From BRH-c25 sp029553855 (GTDB taxonomy: Bacteria > Bacillota > Clostridia > Lutisporales > Lutisporaceae): a stretch of DNA of 14,261 nucleotides. The stretch lies in assembly GCA_035375865.1 (NCBI GenBank), contig DAOSQO010000054.1, positions 1 to 14,261 on the forward strand, read 5' to 3'. The notes below the pieces were generated by a model. The model saw only the letters and a list, made by a program, of their open reading frames with translations. It was not told the origin of the DNA and ran no database searches. Position 1 is the stretch's first letter. The number at the start of each line of letters is the position of its first letter. A program made the position numbers and the translations under genes. Positions 7,139-13,005 of this stretch are shown here, in pieces.

Positions 7139-7168
7139 CGGTTAAACGCCGTGTTTCAGGGCTTTTCT

Positions 7169-8578
7169 CTATGCATCTGTCTGATTTTTAAGTAAGGTGC
7201 TGATAAGCTCCGCGCGTCCACCCACATCGTATTTTGCATAGATGCTGCGAGCATGTACCTTGACGGTGTTTTCGCTGATGAACAATGCTTCGGCAATTTC
7301 CTTGTTGGATTTGCCAGACAGAATAAGTTGGAGTACCTCGTTTTCTCTTTCTGTCAATGTGTCAAGCATCTTTGTGTGTTTGATGATGGCACTCTGCTGT
7401 TTCTCGCTCATACTGGAGTAGGCTGTTAAATAGGCATGGCTTTTCAGGAGCATGAGAAGCTGCCTGTTCAAAAGTGGAAGAATTACAAGGGTAACGCAGA
7501 CTACAGATAGAGCAATCACAGCCACTTCCGCACTGGGCAATGCGATGGAGGTTACAGTTATACCCAGCACGTTGCCACACAGTACGCCGAACACATTAGC
7601 CGAAAGACCGATGCCGAATACCTTGACCGGGTTTTTTGCATAGTCCAGCATTTCACCGATGATGCTCCACCAAAACAAGTCAAAGATACCACAAGCTCCG
7701 AGCATCAGCGTATCTATTACAAAGTATTCCGCTGCGCCACGTCCCATCATCATAAAACAGATGAAAGCACCCATAATCATTGTCATTCCCACATAGAGCA
7801 TGAGGGAACGCTTTGCTCTCATGGGAAGGTTCCGCATGATGGCAAGGGCGATAATGTAGGGTACAGCCCAATACCAGCTCACCAGTCCGGTCAGATGCTT
7901 AAAAGCGTGGTTGATGACTTGATACATTAATCCGGAGTTGACAGTGATAATTGCAACGAACAGGAACAGTATCGTCATCGGTTTTTTCAGATTACCGGGG
8001 AGCTTTTTTTCATTTTCGCTTTTCCAACTGATAGTTTCATCAGTAGGCATACACCACGTAAATACAGCTCCGATCACAAGACAGAGCATAGTTAGCACCA
8101 GCCCGATAAAATGTGAGGCGTTCATCGCCACTACATTGATGCCTATCATAATAATATTAGAGAGTATCAGCACATCGGCACATGGTTTAATCCTCTCGTT
8201 TTTTGGGGTAAAAGCTTTTAAGAAATAACCCCATGCAGCCACCGCGCAGCCTCCGGCATAGCCGGAAACAATTAATCCCGCTAACCAGAAAGCCGATGGA
8301 GTAAAGAAGAATGGCACAGTGGAAAGCAGGCAGACCGCCATTCCACTTGCCATGGCGAGTTTTGCCATCCGCGGTGATTTTATGAAGCAGCCGCAGGAAA
8401 ACAATCCGGCGAAATGTGCGATAATTGCGGAGAGTATGTATGTATGCGTCTGTGCGCCAAAGACGTCAATGATGCTGTAGAGAACCTGCCCCTCAAACAC
8501 AAAGGAAAGCAAATAGGCAAAAAGGCAGGAAAATGCCATTATGGAAACTAACCTATAATCTTTAAAAAACATTTTCAC
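7169..8578 (-). CDS. LuxR-type regulator fused to MFS-like membrane domain
   Basis: The 469-residue product has about twelve hydrophobic helices over residues 1-375 in the manner of a major facilitator protein. A short linker leads to a C-terminal LuxR/GerE helix-turn-helix (408-469). LTERENEVLQLILSGKSNKE opens the domain and ISENTVKVHARSIYAK contains the recognition helix. Proteins of this layout, abundant in Eggerthella relatives and some clostridia, are thought to sense a small molecule in the membrane and control neighbouring genes; the ligand is not evident here. The start is the GTG at 8578, because GGAGGTGA lies 7 bases before it, whereas the in-frame ATG at 8572 would be 13 bases away. 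The gene ends at a strong terminator and lies directly upstream of the envelope genes, which it may regulate. Its base composition is less G+C-rich than the other island genes. Confidence 0.9.
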   Translation of the reverse strand: MKMFFKDYRLVSIMAFSCLFAYLLSFVFEGQVLYSIIDVFGAQTHTYILSAIIAHFAGLFSCGCFIKSPRMAKLAMASGMAVCLLSTVPFFFTPSAFWLAGLIVSGYAGGCAVAAWGYFLKAFTPKNERIKPCADVLILSNIIMIGINVVAMNASHFIGLVLTMLCLVIGAVFTWCMPTDETISWKSENEKKLPGNLKKPMTILFLFVAIITVNSGLMYQVINHAFKHLTGLVSWYWAVPYIIALAIMRNLPMRAKRSLMLYVGMTMIMGAFICFMMMGRGAAEYFVIDTLMLGACGIFDLFWWSIIGEMLDYAKNPVKVFGIGLSANVFGVLCGNVLGITVTSIALPSAEVAVIALSVVCVTLVILPLLNRQLLMLLKSHAYLTAYSSMSEKQQSAIIKHTKMLDTLTERENEVLQLILSGKSNKEIAEALFISENTVKVHARSIYAKYDVGGRAELISTLLKNQTDA

Positions 8579-8585
8579 TTTGTCA

Positions 8586-8609
8586 CCTCCGATTCATCAA
8601 GATCGGAAG
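8586..8609 (-). promoter_or_regulatory. Hairpin enclosing the regulator's ribosome site
   Basis: On the minus strand CTTCCGAT (8609-8602) can pair over eight positions (one G-T) with ATCGGAGG (8593-8586), with the 8-base loop CTTGATGA. The right arm contains the GGAGG of the ribosome site for the GTG start at 8578. Folding would hide that site, so translation of the regulator may be limited by this structure or opened by a factor. The pairing is seen directly; regulation is inference. Confidence 0.4.
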
Positions 8610-8895
8610 TCTTAAAACGCCATAGAAAGAAATCCATCTATTATTTGTTGTTTCTGACATAACGATACCTCGGTAAGTTCTTCAATTACTATTACAATGA
8701 TTTGATACAAGGATATTGTGGCTTATTTTCTCCTTTTGCAAATAATCAGTTTTAGTAAAACGCTTATTTGCCATTCGCTGTAGTATTTAATCTTTCGGTA
8801 TAGGACAATGGTATCACAAGGAATAGAAAAACTCAATCTTCCATTCATTGTGAAAGGGGAGGCGGAAATGAAAAAACAATATTGCGCATAGGGAG

Positions 8896-8920
8896 AAAAA
8901 TGTGACGTTGTCGCATTTTT
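8896..8920. promoter_or_regulatory. 25-bp dyad, terminator-like or operator
   Basis: AAAAATGTGAC and GTCGCATTTTT flank a 3-base centre and pair over eleven positions with one G-T. The arms end in A5 and T5, so the site resembles a bidirectional terminator. It could end transcription from either side, or act as an operator about 58 bases upstream of the start inferred for the bofC-like gene. Both roles are inference. Confidence 0.4.
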
Positions 8921-8930
8921 CCGCAAAGAT

Positions 8931-8959
8931 GCATAAAAGCTGATATTTTGGAAATAATA
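8931..8959 (+). promoter_or_regulatory. Possible forespore-type (sigma-G/F) promoter
   Basis: GCATA (8931-8935), 17 bases, and AATAATA (8953-8959) resemble the GCATA / CATAATA type elements recognised by forespore sigma factors. One mismatch falls in the -10 part. The inferred start near 8966 leaves a short leader before the ribosome site TGGAGGG (8975-8981). Forespore expression would suit a BofC-like product, since B. subtilis bofC is a forespore gene. The elements are short, so chance is a real alternative. Confidence 0.3.
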
Positions 8960-8987
8960 CCCTCCAAGACAATATGGAGGGTAAACT

Positions 8988-9647
8988 ATGTTTGAGGATA
9001 AGAGTGTCAGACGCAAAAGAAGGTTGTTGATAGCTGCGGCTTTTTTGCTGTTGGCTTCTGTTGCATTTGGAGTCGGATATTTCTTTAATATATATACCCC
9101 TGATGATCCAGACTACTACAAAAAGCCCAAAACCTCCGTTTTGCAGATACCGGACAGCTTGATAAATCCAACAACCGATAAAAAACCTTATGAAGAGGTA
9201 AATGCAGACAGCAACTCCGATAAAGAAGAGGATGTTACTGAAAATAAGCTATCAACCCCAAATACCCAGTTGATTTTCAAAGCATACTATAATTTCTGCG
9301 GACATACTGCGGAAAAAGCCGTTCAAGCTGCAGGCGAAGAAGCAAACATGGATGAGCAGCAGCTTATGGCTAAATATTCCGGATGGGAAATTACCAGTTT
9401 TTCACCTCCGATAGTTGAGTTTAGCAGAAAAATTGATGCATATTGCCCCAAACACTTCATAATAGGAGTGGATGACGGATTTATTACCATATATGTATAT
9501 AACGAGAACGGAAAGAAGGTTATGCAGGAAAAAACCGACATATCCGCTAAAACCCTTACTCCCGAAGATCAGCAAGCCCTTAGCAGGGGGATAGTGGTGG
9601 ATACAGAGGAGCAAAAGGAGCAGACCTTGGAGGGATTCAGCAATTAG
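8988..9647 (+). CDS. BofC C-terminal domain protein, membrane-anchored
   Basis: The 219-residue product has a basic start (KSVRRKRR), one transmembrane helix (about 13-33) and an acidic, Asn/Ser-rich spacer (about 38-90). A C-terminal region follows in which PKHFIIGVDDGFITIYVYNE, KTDISAKTLTPEDQQAL and SRGIVVDTEEQ match the pattern of the BofC C-terminal domain. In Bacillus, BofC is secreted between the two spore membranes and restrains the SpoIVB protease in sigma-K signalling. This protein lacks the usual BofC N-terminal part and is anchored by a helix, so the same role should not be assumed. The start is supported by TGGAGGG six bases before the ATG. It probably belongs to the ancestral yebC-ruvCAB neighbourhood and marks the right side of the insertion. 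Confidence 0.8.
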   Translation: MFEDKSVRRKRRLLIAAAFLLLASVAFGVGYFFNIYTPDDPDYYKKPKTSVLQIPDSLINPTTDKKPYEEVNADSNSDKEEDVTENKLSTPNTQLIFKAYYNFCGHTAEKAVQAAGEEANMDEQQLMAKYSGWEITSFSPPIVEFSRKIDAYCPKHFIIGVDDGFITIYVYNENGKKVMQEKTDISAKTLTPEDQQALSRGIVVDTEEQKEQTLEGFSN

Positions 9648-9659
9648 AATATACAGGGC

Positions 9660-10007
9660 GACCCGCATAAGGAAGTTTCTAAGCAGGAAACAAGCAATTA
9701 AGGTAGAAATGTTTCCTGCCAAGAAACTCCATGAACTTATGCTCCATCCCGTGGCTCCCGCCAAGGGACCCGCATAAGGAAGTTTCTAAGCAGGAAAAAG
9801 CAATTAAGGTAGAAATGTTTCCTGCCAAGAAACTCCATGAACTTATGCTCCANNNNNNNNNNNNNNNNNNNNNNNNNNNNNNNNNNNNNNNNNNNNNNNN
9901 NNNNNNNNNNNNNNNNNNNNNNNNNNNNNNNNNNNNNNNNNNNNNNNNNNNNTCCCGTGGCTCCCGCCAAGGGACCCGCATAAGGAAGTTTCTAAGCAGG
10001 AAACAAG
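9660..10007. repeat. 107-bp tandem repeat with two hairpins per unit
   Basis: The sequence ACCCGCATAAGGAAGTTTCT starts at 9661, 9768 and 9974, so the period is 107 bp, with one base missing in the second unit. Each unit can form two structures. The first pairs 9671-9691 with 9711-9730 (about 20 bp with a two-base mismatch and a bulge, cores AGTTTCT and GCAGGAAAC). The second pairs CTTATGC with GCATAAG (9736-9742 and 9772-9778), then TCCC with GGGA and TGGC with GCCA towards the tip. The array begins with the right arm of the second hairpin and ends with the left arm of the first. It resembles REP/BIME-type intergenic repeats. No protein-coding role is likely, although the repeat stays open in some frames. 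Confidence 0.85.
9853..9952. other. Assembly gap of 100 N inside the tandem repeat
   Basis: Exactly 100 N is the usual placeholder for a gap of unknown size. The 85 bases before it and the 21 bases after it together make one complete repeat unit of 106 bp. The true sequence may thus have no missing bases or any whole number of extra units. Confidence 0.95.
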
Positions 10008-10031
10008 TCTTAAATACTGCTTTATTTTTTT
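9994..10031 (+). terminator. Weak terminator candidate at the repeat end
   Basis: AAGCAG (9994-9999), the last repeat arm, can pair with CTGCTT (10017-10022) over a 17-base loop, followed by TATTTTTTT. The stem is short and the loop long, but it stands before the ruvC promoter, where transcription from the bofC-like gene should end. Confidence 0.3.
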
Positions 10032-10048
10032 GCCAGGAAGGGTTATAT

Positions 10049-10054
10049 TATAAT
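10049..10054 (+). promoter_or_regulatory. -10 element of a likely ruvCAB operon promoter
   Basis: TATAAT at 10049-10054 is a perfect -10 box. The best -35-like sequence, TTGCCA at 10030-10035, is only 13 bases away, and at 17 bases there is just a T-run, so the -35 part is weak. A start near 10061 would leave only 5 bases before the ATG at 10066, which favours the later TTG start for ruvC. Confidence 0.4.
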
Positions 10055-10086
10055 AGAGCGAATATATGTTTGGTGGTGCATTTCCT

Positions 10087-10578
10087 TTGCTTATATTAGG
10101 TATTGATCCGGGCATAGCCATACTGGGTTTTGGACTTGTAAGATACGAGGCAAATAAGTTTACAATTATTGATTACGGGGCAATTACCACAGATGCAGGC
10201 TTGCCGATGTCGGTAAGGCTTACCCATATATATGACGGGCTTATTGATATTATTGAAAAGTACAAGCCAGATGCCTTTGCGGTTGAGGAGCTGTTCTTCA
10301 ACAAAAATATTAAAACAGCCCTGACGGTAGGACATGCAAGGGGAGTGGCGGTATTGGCCGGCTCAAAATGCGGAATGCAGGTATATGAGTATACCCCTCT
10401 TCAGGTCAAACAGGCGGTAGTAGGGTATGGGCGGGCTGAAAAAAGCCAGATTCAGCAAATGGTGAAGGTTCTGCTTAATCTTCCCGGGATACCGAAGCCT
10501 GATGATGTAGCAGATGCATTAGCTGTTGCTATTTGTCACGGTAATTCGTCCAAATTCTCGGAACAATTCAGGGTGTAG
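10087..10578 (+). CDS. ruvC: RuvC Holliday-junction endonuclease
   Basis: RuvC cuts four-way DNA junctions in recombination repair, acting as a dimer with the RuvAB motor. The product begins M-L-I-L-G-I-D-P-G, with the first catalytic Asp at residue 7. The second acidic site is V-E-E-L-F-F (Glu67), and the last two Asp residues are in KPDDVADALAVAICH, so the active site is complete. The conserved basic segment KQAVVGYGRAEKSQ is present. I prefer the TTG at 10087 because GGTGGTG lies 8 bases upstream and it gives the usual four residues before GIDPG. An in-frame ATG at 10066 would add seven residues (M-F-G-G-A-F-P) and has no good ribosome site. With the TTG the protein has 163 residues, normal for the family. 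ruvA follows after 12 bases. Confidence 0.93.
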   Translation: MLILGIDPGIAILGFGLVRYEANKFTIIDYGAITTDAGLPMSVRLTHIYDGLIDIIEKYKPDAFAVEELFFNKNIKTALTVGHARGVAVLAGSKCGMQVYEYTPLQVKQAVVGYGRAEKSQIQQMVKVLLNLPGIPKPDDVADALAVAICHGNSSKFSEQFRV

Positions 10579-10590
10579 AGGTGAAGATAT

Positions 10591-11178
10591 ATGTATGAGT
10601 ATTTAAGCGGAAGAGTTGAGTATATTGGGGAAAACTATGCCGTTGTAGACATTTCCGGTCTGGGCTACAGGGTGTTTACTTCACAGAATACAATAAAAGG
10701 CCTTAAGATTGGCGAGACTTCGAAGATTTTTACCCATTTGATTGTCAAGCAGGATGACATGGTTCTGTACGGATTTTCCACAAGGGATGAACTGGAAATG
10801 TTCAAGCTGCTCATATCGGTATCCGGGATAGGGCCAAAGGTTGGAGCTTCACTGCTGAATCAATGCAAAACATCCGAAATAGCGGCAGCTATTATAAGCA
10901 AGGATATAGGGGCCCTTACTAAAGCTCAGGGCATAGGGAAAAAGACGGCGGAGAGGATAATACTTGAACTTAAAGATAAGATAGATGCCAAAAATGCAAT
11001 ATGCGTAACAGATACTTTCAGTGGCGGAGATGAGGCATCGCAGGTAATTGAAGCTTTGGTGTCATTGGGGTATAATTATTCTACAGCATCAATTGCTGTG
11101 ATGAAGCTTCCGGATACCAAAAAACCTTTGGATGCCCTTATTAAGGATGCATTGAGGCAGGCAGCGGATAGATCATGA
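10591..11178 (+). CDS. ruvA: RuvA Holliday-junction binding subunit
   Basis: RuvA is the tetrameric platform that holds the four-way junction and loads RuvB for branch migration. The 195-residue product has the N-terminal OB-fold (1-62, beginning MYEYLSGRVEYIGENYAVVD). Two helix-hairpin-helix motifs follow (LLISVSGIGPKVGASLL at about 73-89 and ALTKAQGIGKKTAERIILEL at about 108-127). After a flexible linker comes the C-terminal RuvB-binding domain (EASQVIEALVSLGYNYSTAS). Length and order are typical. GAGGTGAA precedes the ATG by about 6 bases. The gene lies between ruvC and ruvB, so the complete resolvasome is made from one transcript. Confidence 0.97.
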   Translation: MYEYLSGRVEYIGENYAVVDISGLGYRVFTSQNTIKGLKIGETSKIFTHLIVKQDDMVLYGFSTRDELEMFKLLISVSGIGPKVGASLLNQCKTSEIAAAIISKDIGALTKAQGIGKKTAERIILELKDKIDAKNAICVTDTFSGGDEASQVIEALVSLGYNYSTASIAVMKLPDTKKPLDALIKDALRQAADRS

Positions 11179-11208
11179 TACAAAACTTGATATCAGCGAG
11201 GAATTAAA

Positions 11209-12204
11209 ATGGAAGACAGATTGATAACACCAAAGATTATTGATGAAGATTTCGAGGTTGATACCAGCCTGAGGCCAAAAACCCTTGGGGAGTATATCGG
11301 ACAGACCGGTGTCAAGGAGAAAATCAGCATTTTTATCCAAGCAGCAAAAAAAAGAAATGAGACTCTGGACCATGTCCTGCTATACGGGCCTCCGGGACTG
11401 GGCAAGACAACTCTTGCAAACATCATTTCCAATGAACTGGGTGTAAGTATAAGGATAACCTCCGGACCGGCAATAGAGAAACCAGGGGATTTGGCGGCAA
11501 TTCTTACGAATCTTAATAACAATGATGTTCTGTTTATTGATGAAATACACAGGCTTAACAGAAGCGTTGAAGAAATACTTTATCCTGCCATGGAGGATTA
11601 CGCATTGGACATCATAATAGGCAAGGGACCCAGTGCCAGATCCATCAGGCTTGACCTGCCGAAGTTCACCATGATAGGTGCCACCACCAGGGCAGGCATG
11701 ATCACTGCACCTTTAAGGGACAGATTTGGAGTAATATGCAGATTGGAATATTATACCGATGAAGAGCTTTTTGATATTATAATAAGGTCTGCACGAATAC
11801 TTAAGATAGATACCGACGAGGCCGGAGCCTATGAGATAGCCAAAAGGTCCAGAGGAACCCCAAGGGTTGCAAACAGGCTATTAAGGAGGGTCAGGGATTA
11901 TGCCCAGGTCAGGGCCTCCGGTATAATCGACAAGGAAACAGCGGATAAAGCATTGAAACTACTGGAAATAGATGAAATAGGGCTTGACAGTATTGATAAA
12001 AAAATGCTTTTTACAATAATAGATAAATTTGACGGCGGACCCGTAGGATTGGATACCCTTGCGGCATCCATAGGAGAAGACAGCGGTACTATCGAGGATG
12101 TTTATGAGCCGTACCTCCTTCAGATTGGATTTTTAAACAGGACACCGAGAGGCAGGACTGTCACAAATTCTGCATACAGACACCTAGGTATAGATAGAGA
12201 TTAA
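11209..12204 (+). CDS. ruvB: RuvB branch-migration AAA+ ATPase
   Basis: RuvB forms hexameric rings that pump DNA through the RuvA-bound junction using ATP. The 331-residue product contains Walker A GPPGLGKTT (60-68), Walker B LFIDEIHRL (Asp111-Glu112), sensor 1 in MIGATTRAGMITAPL, the arginine finger in LRDRFG (Arg170), and sensor 2 RGTPR (215-219). The C-terminal winged helix ends with FLNRTPRGRTVT. All key residues are present. GAGGAA lies 7 bases before the ATG. It starts 30 bases after ruvA and is followed within 16 bases by queH, so it belongs to the same operon. Confidence 0.98.
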   Translation: MEDRLITPKIIDEDFEVDTSLRPKTLGEYIGQTGVKEKISIFIQAAKKRNETLDHVLLYGPPGLGKTTLANIISNELGVSIRITSGPAIEKPGDLAAILTNLNNNDVLFIDEIHRLNRSVEEILYPAMEDYALDIIIGKGPSARSIRLDLPKFTMIGATTRAGMITAPLRDRFGVICRLEYYTDEELFDIIIRSARILKIDTDEAGAYEIAKRSRGTPRVANRLLRRVRDYAQVRASGIIDKETADKALKLLEIDEIGLDSIDKKMLFTIIDKFDGGPVGLDTLAASIGEDSGTIEDVYEPYLLQIGFLNRTPRGRTVTNSAYRHLGIDRD

Positions 12205-12220
12205 TTCAGGGGTGAGACAA

Positions 12221-12766
12221 TTGAAATTGCTGCTGCATATGTGCTGCGGCCCATGTGCCGTATATCCGTATCAGCTTTTGAAAAATGACCATGACATAAC
12301 AGGGCTGTTCTATAACCCCAATATACATCCTTTTACGGAAAATAAGAAAAGAATGGATACTGCCCGGGAGTTTGCCGATAAGTCAGGATTTAAGCTGATT
12401 GCAATAGATGAATACAATTTGGATGAGTTTTTGAGGAATGCAGCTTTCCGAGAGGTACAGCGGTGCATCATGTGTTATGCCGACCGCCTTTTTCGGGCTG
12501 CTTCTGTTGCAAAAAAAGGGAATTTTGATGCGTTTACTACGACTCTATTGGTAAGCCCTTTTCAAAAACATGATCTTATAAAGAAAATCGGGGAGGAAGC
12601 CGGAGAGGAATATGGAGTTCAGTTCCTATACCAGGATTTCCGCGGGGGCTTCAAAGAAGGCGTAGAAAAATCAAAGCAGCTGGGATTGTACAGACAGCAG
12701 TACTGCGGCTGCATATACAGTGAGAGGGACAGATATGCACCAAAGAGGAAGGAAGAAAGAAAATGA
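12221..12766 (+). CDS. queH: Epoxyqueuosine reductase QueH
   Basis: QueH performs the last step of queuosine synthesis in tRNA, reducing epoxyqueuosine, and replaces the cobalamin-dependent QueG in many anaerobes and Firmicutes. Family signatures are the N-terminal H-M-C-C-G-P-C (Cys8, 9, 12), Y-N-P-N-I-H-P, R-C-x-x-C-Y (Cys82, 85), TTLLVSPFQKHDLI, DFRGGF and the C-terminal C-G-C-I-Y-S (Cys162, 164). These cysteines are expected to hold an iron-sulfur cluster and a metal. I start at the TTG at 12221: AGGGGTGA stands 5 bases before it, and it gives the usual M-K-L-L-L-H start. The GTG at 12212 lies within that ribosome site. With the TTG the protein has 181 residues. Its stop overlaps the next start as ATGA. 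Confidence 0.93.
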   Translation: MKLLLHMCCGPCAVYPYQLLKNDHDITGLFYNPNIHPFTENKKRMDTAREFADKSGFKLIAIDEYNLDEFLRNAAFREVQRCIMCYADRLFRAASVAKKGNFDAFTTTLLVSPFQKHDLIKKIGEEAGEEYGVQFLYQDFRGGFKEGVEKSKQLGLYRQQYCGCIYSERDRYAPKRKEERK

Positions 12767-12978
12767 ATATTGAATATATTGCCAAAACACTTATAGCCCT
12801 TGGAATAGGTGCGGTTGTCATAGGATTATTGTTATATTTCGGGGGTAAGCTGGGGATAGGCAGGCTTCCAGGAGACATCTATATAAAGAAGGAAAATTTT
12901 ACTTTTTATTTTCCGGTAGTGACAAGTATTTTAGCAAGTATCATTCTGACAATTATTCTTGCATTGTTCAGGAAGTAG
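12763..12978 (+). CDS. DUF2905 small membrane protein
   Basis: The 71-residue product has two transmembrane helices (about 6-26 and 48-68). Between them is the conserved stretch GKLGIGRLPGDIYIKKENFTFYFP, shortened here to its key parts: LGIGRLPGDI, then F-x-F-Y-F-P. This is the signature of the DUF2905 family, found widely in Firmicutes and often near ruvB and queuosine genes. No function is known to me. The start overlaps the queH stop by four bases, so translation is probably coupled. Confidence 0.9.
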   Translation: MNIEYIAKTLIALGIGAVVIGLLLYFGGKLGIGRLPGDIYIKKENFTFYFPVVTSILASIILTIILALFRK

Positions 12979-13005
12979 TCTGCAATTATTGAAGGAGGTT
13001 ATAGA

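Larger units (their letters stand above)
8610..8987. other. Intergenic region, island right end to bofC-like gene
   Basis: No convincing gene is visible in these 378 bases. Facing left, a weak promoter match TTGAAG (8685-8680), 17 bases, TTATGT (8662-8657) could serve the regulator gene. TTTAGTAAA at 8751-8759 recurs at 731-739 near the left edge of the island. A strong ribosome-site-like AGGGGAGG precedes an ATG at 8868, but that frame stops after seven codons (M-K-K-Q-Y-C-A). A 25-bp dyad and a possible sporulation promoter follow. The insertion boundary probably lies somewhere in this region. Confidence 0.5.

Noticed and set aside
8808..8891. 27-codon plus-strand frame M-V-S-Q-G-I-E-K-L... 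ending at 8891
   Set aside because: It has no convincing ribosome site and matches no family I know. The internal ATG at 8868 has a better site but yields only seven codons.
9660..10007. Tandem repeat considered as a CRISPR array
   Set aside because: The period is about 107 bp and the whole unit is repeated, with no unique spacers and no cas genes in the window.
9679..10121. Open frames on both strands across the repeat and the N run
   Set aside because: They are open only because the repeat unit lacks stops in those frames and N codons are translated as unknown. The sequence is palindromic and non-coding in character.
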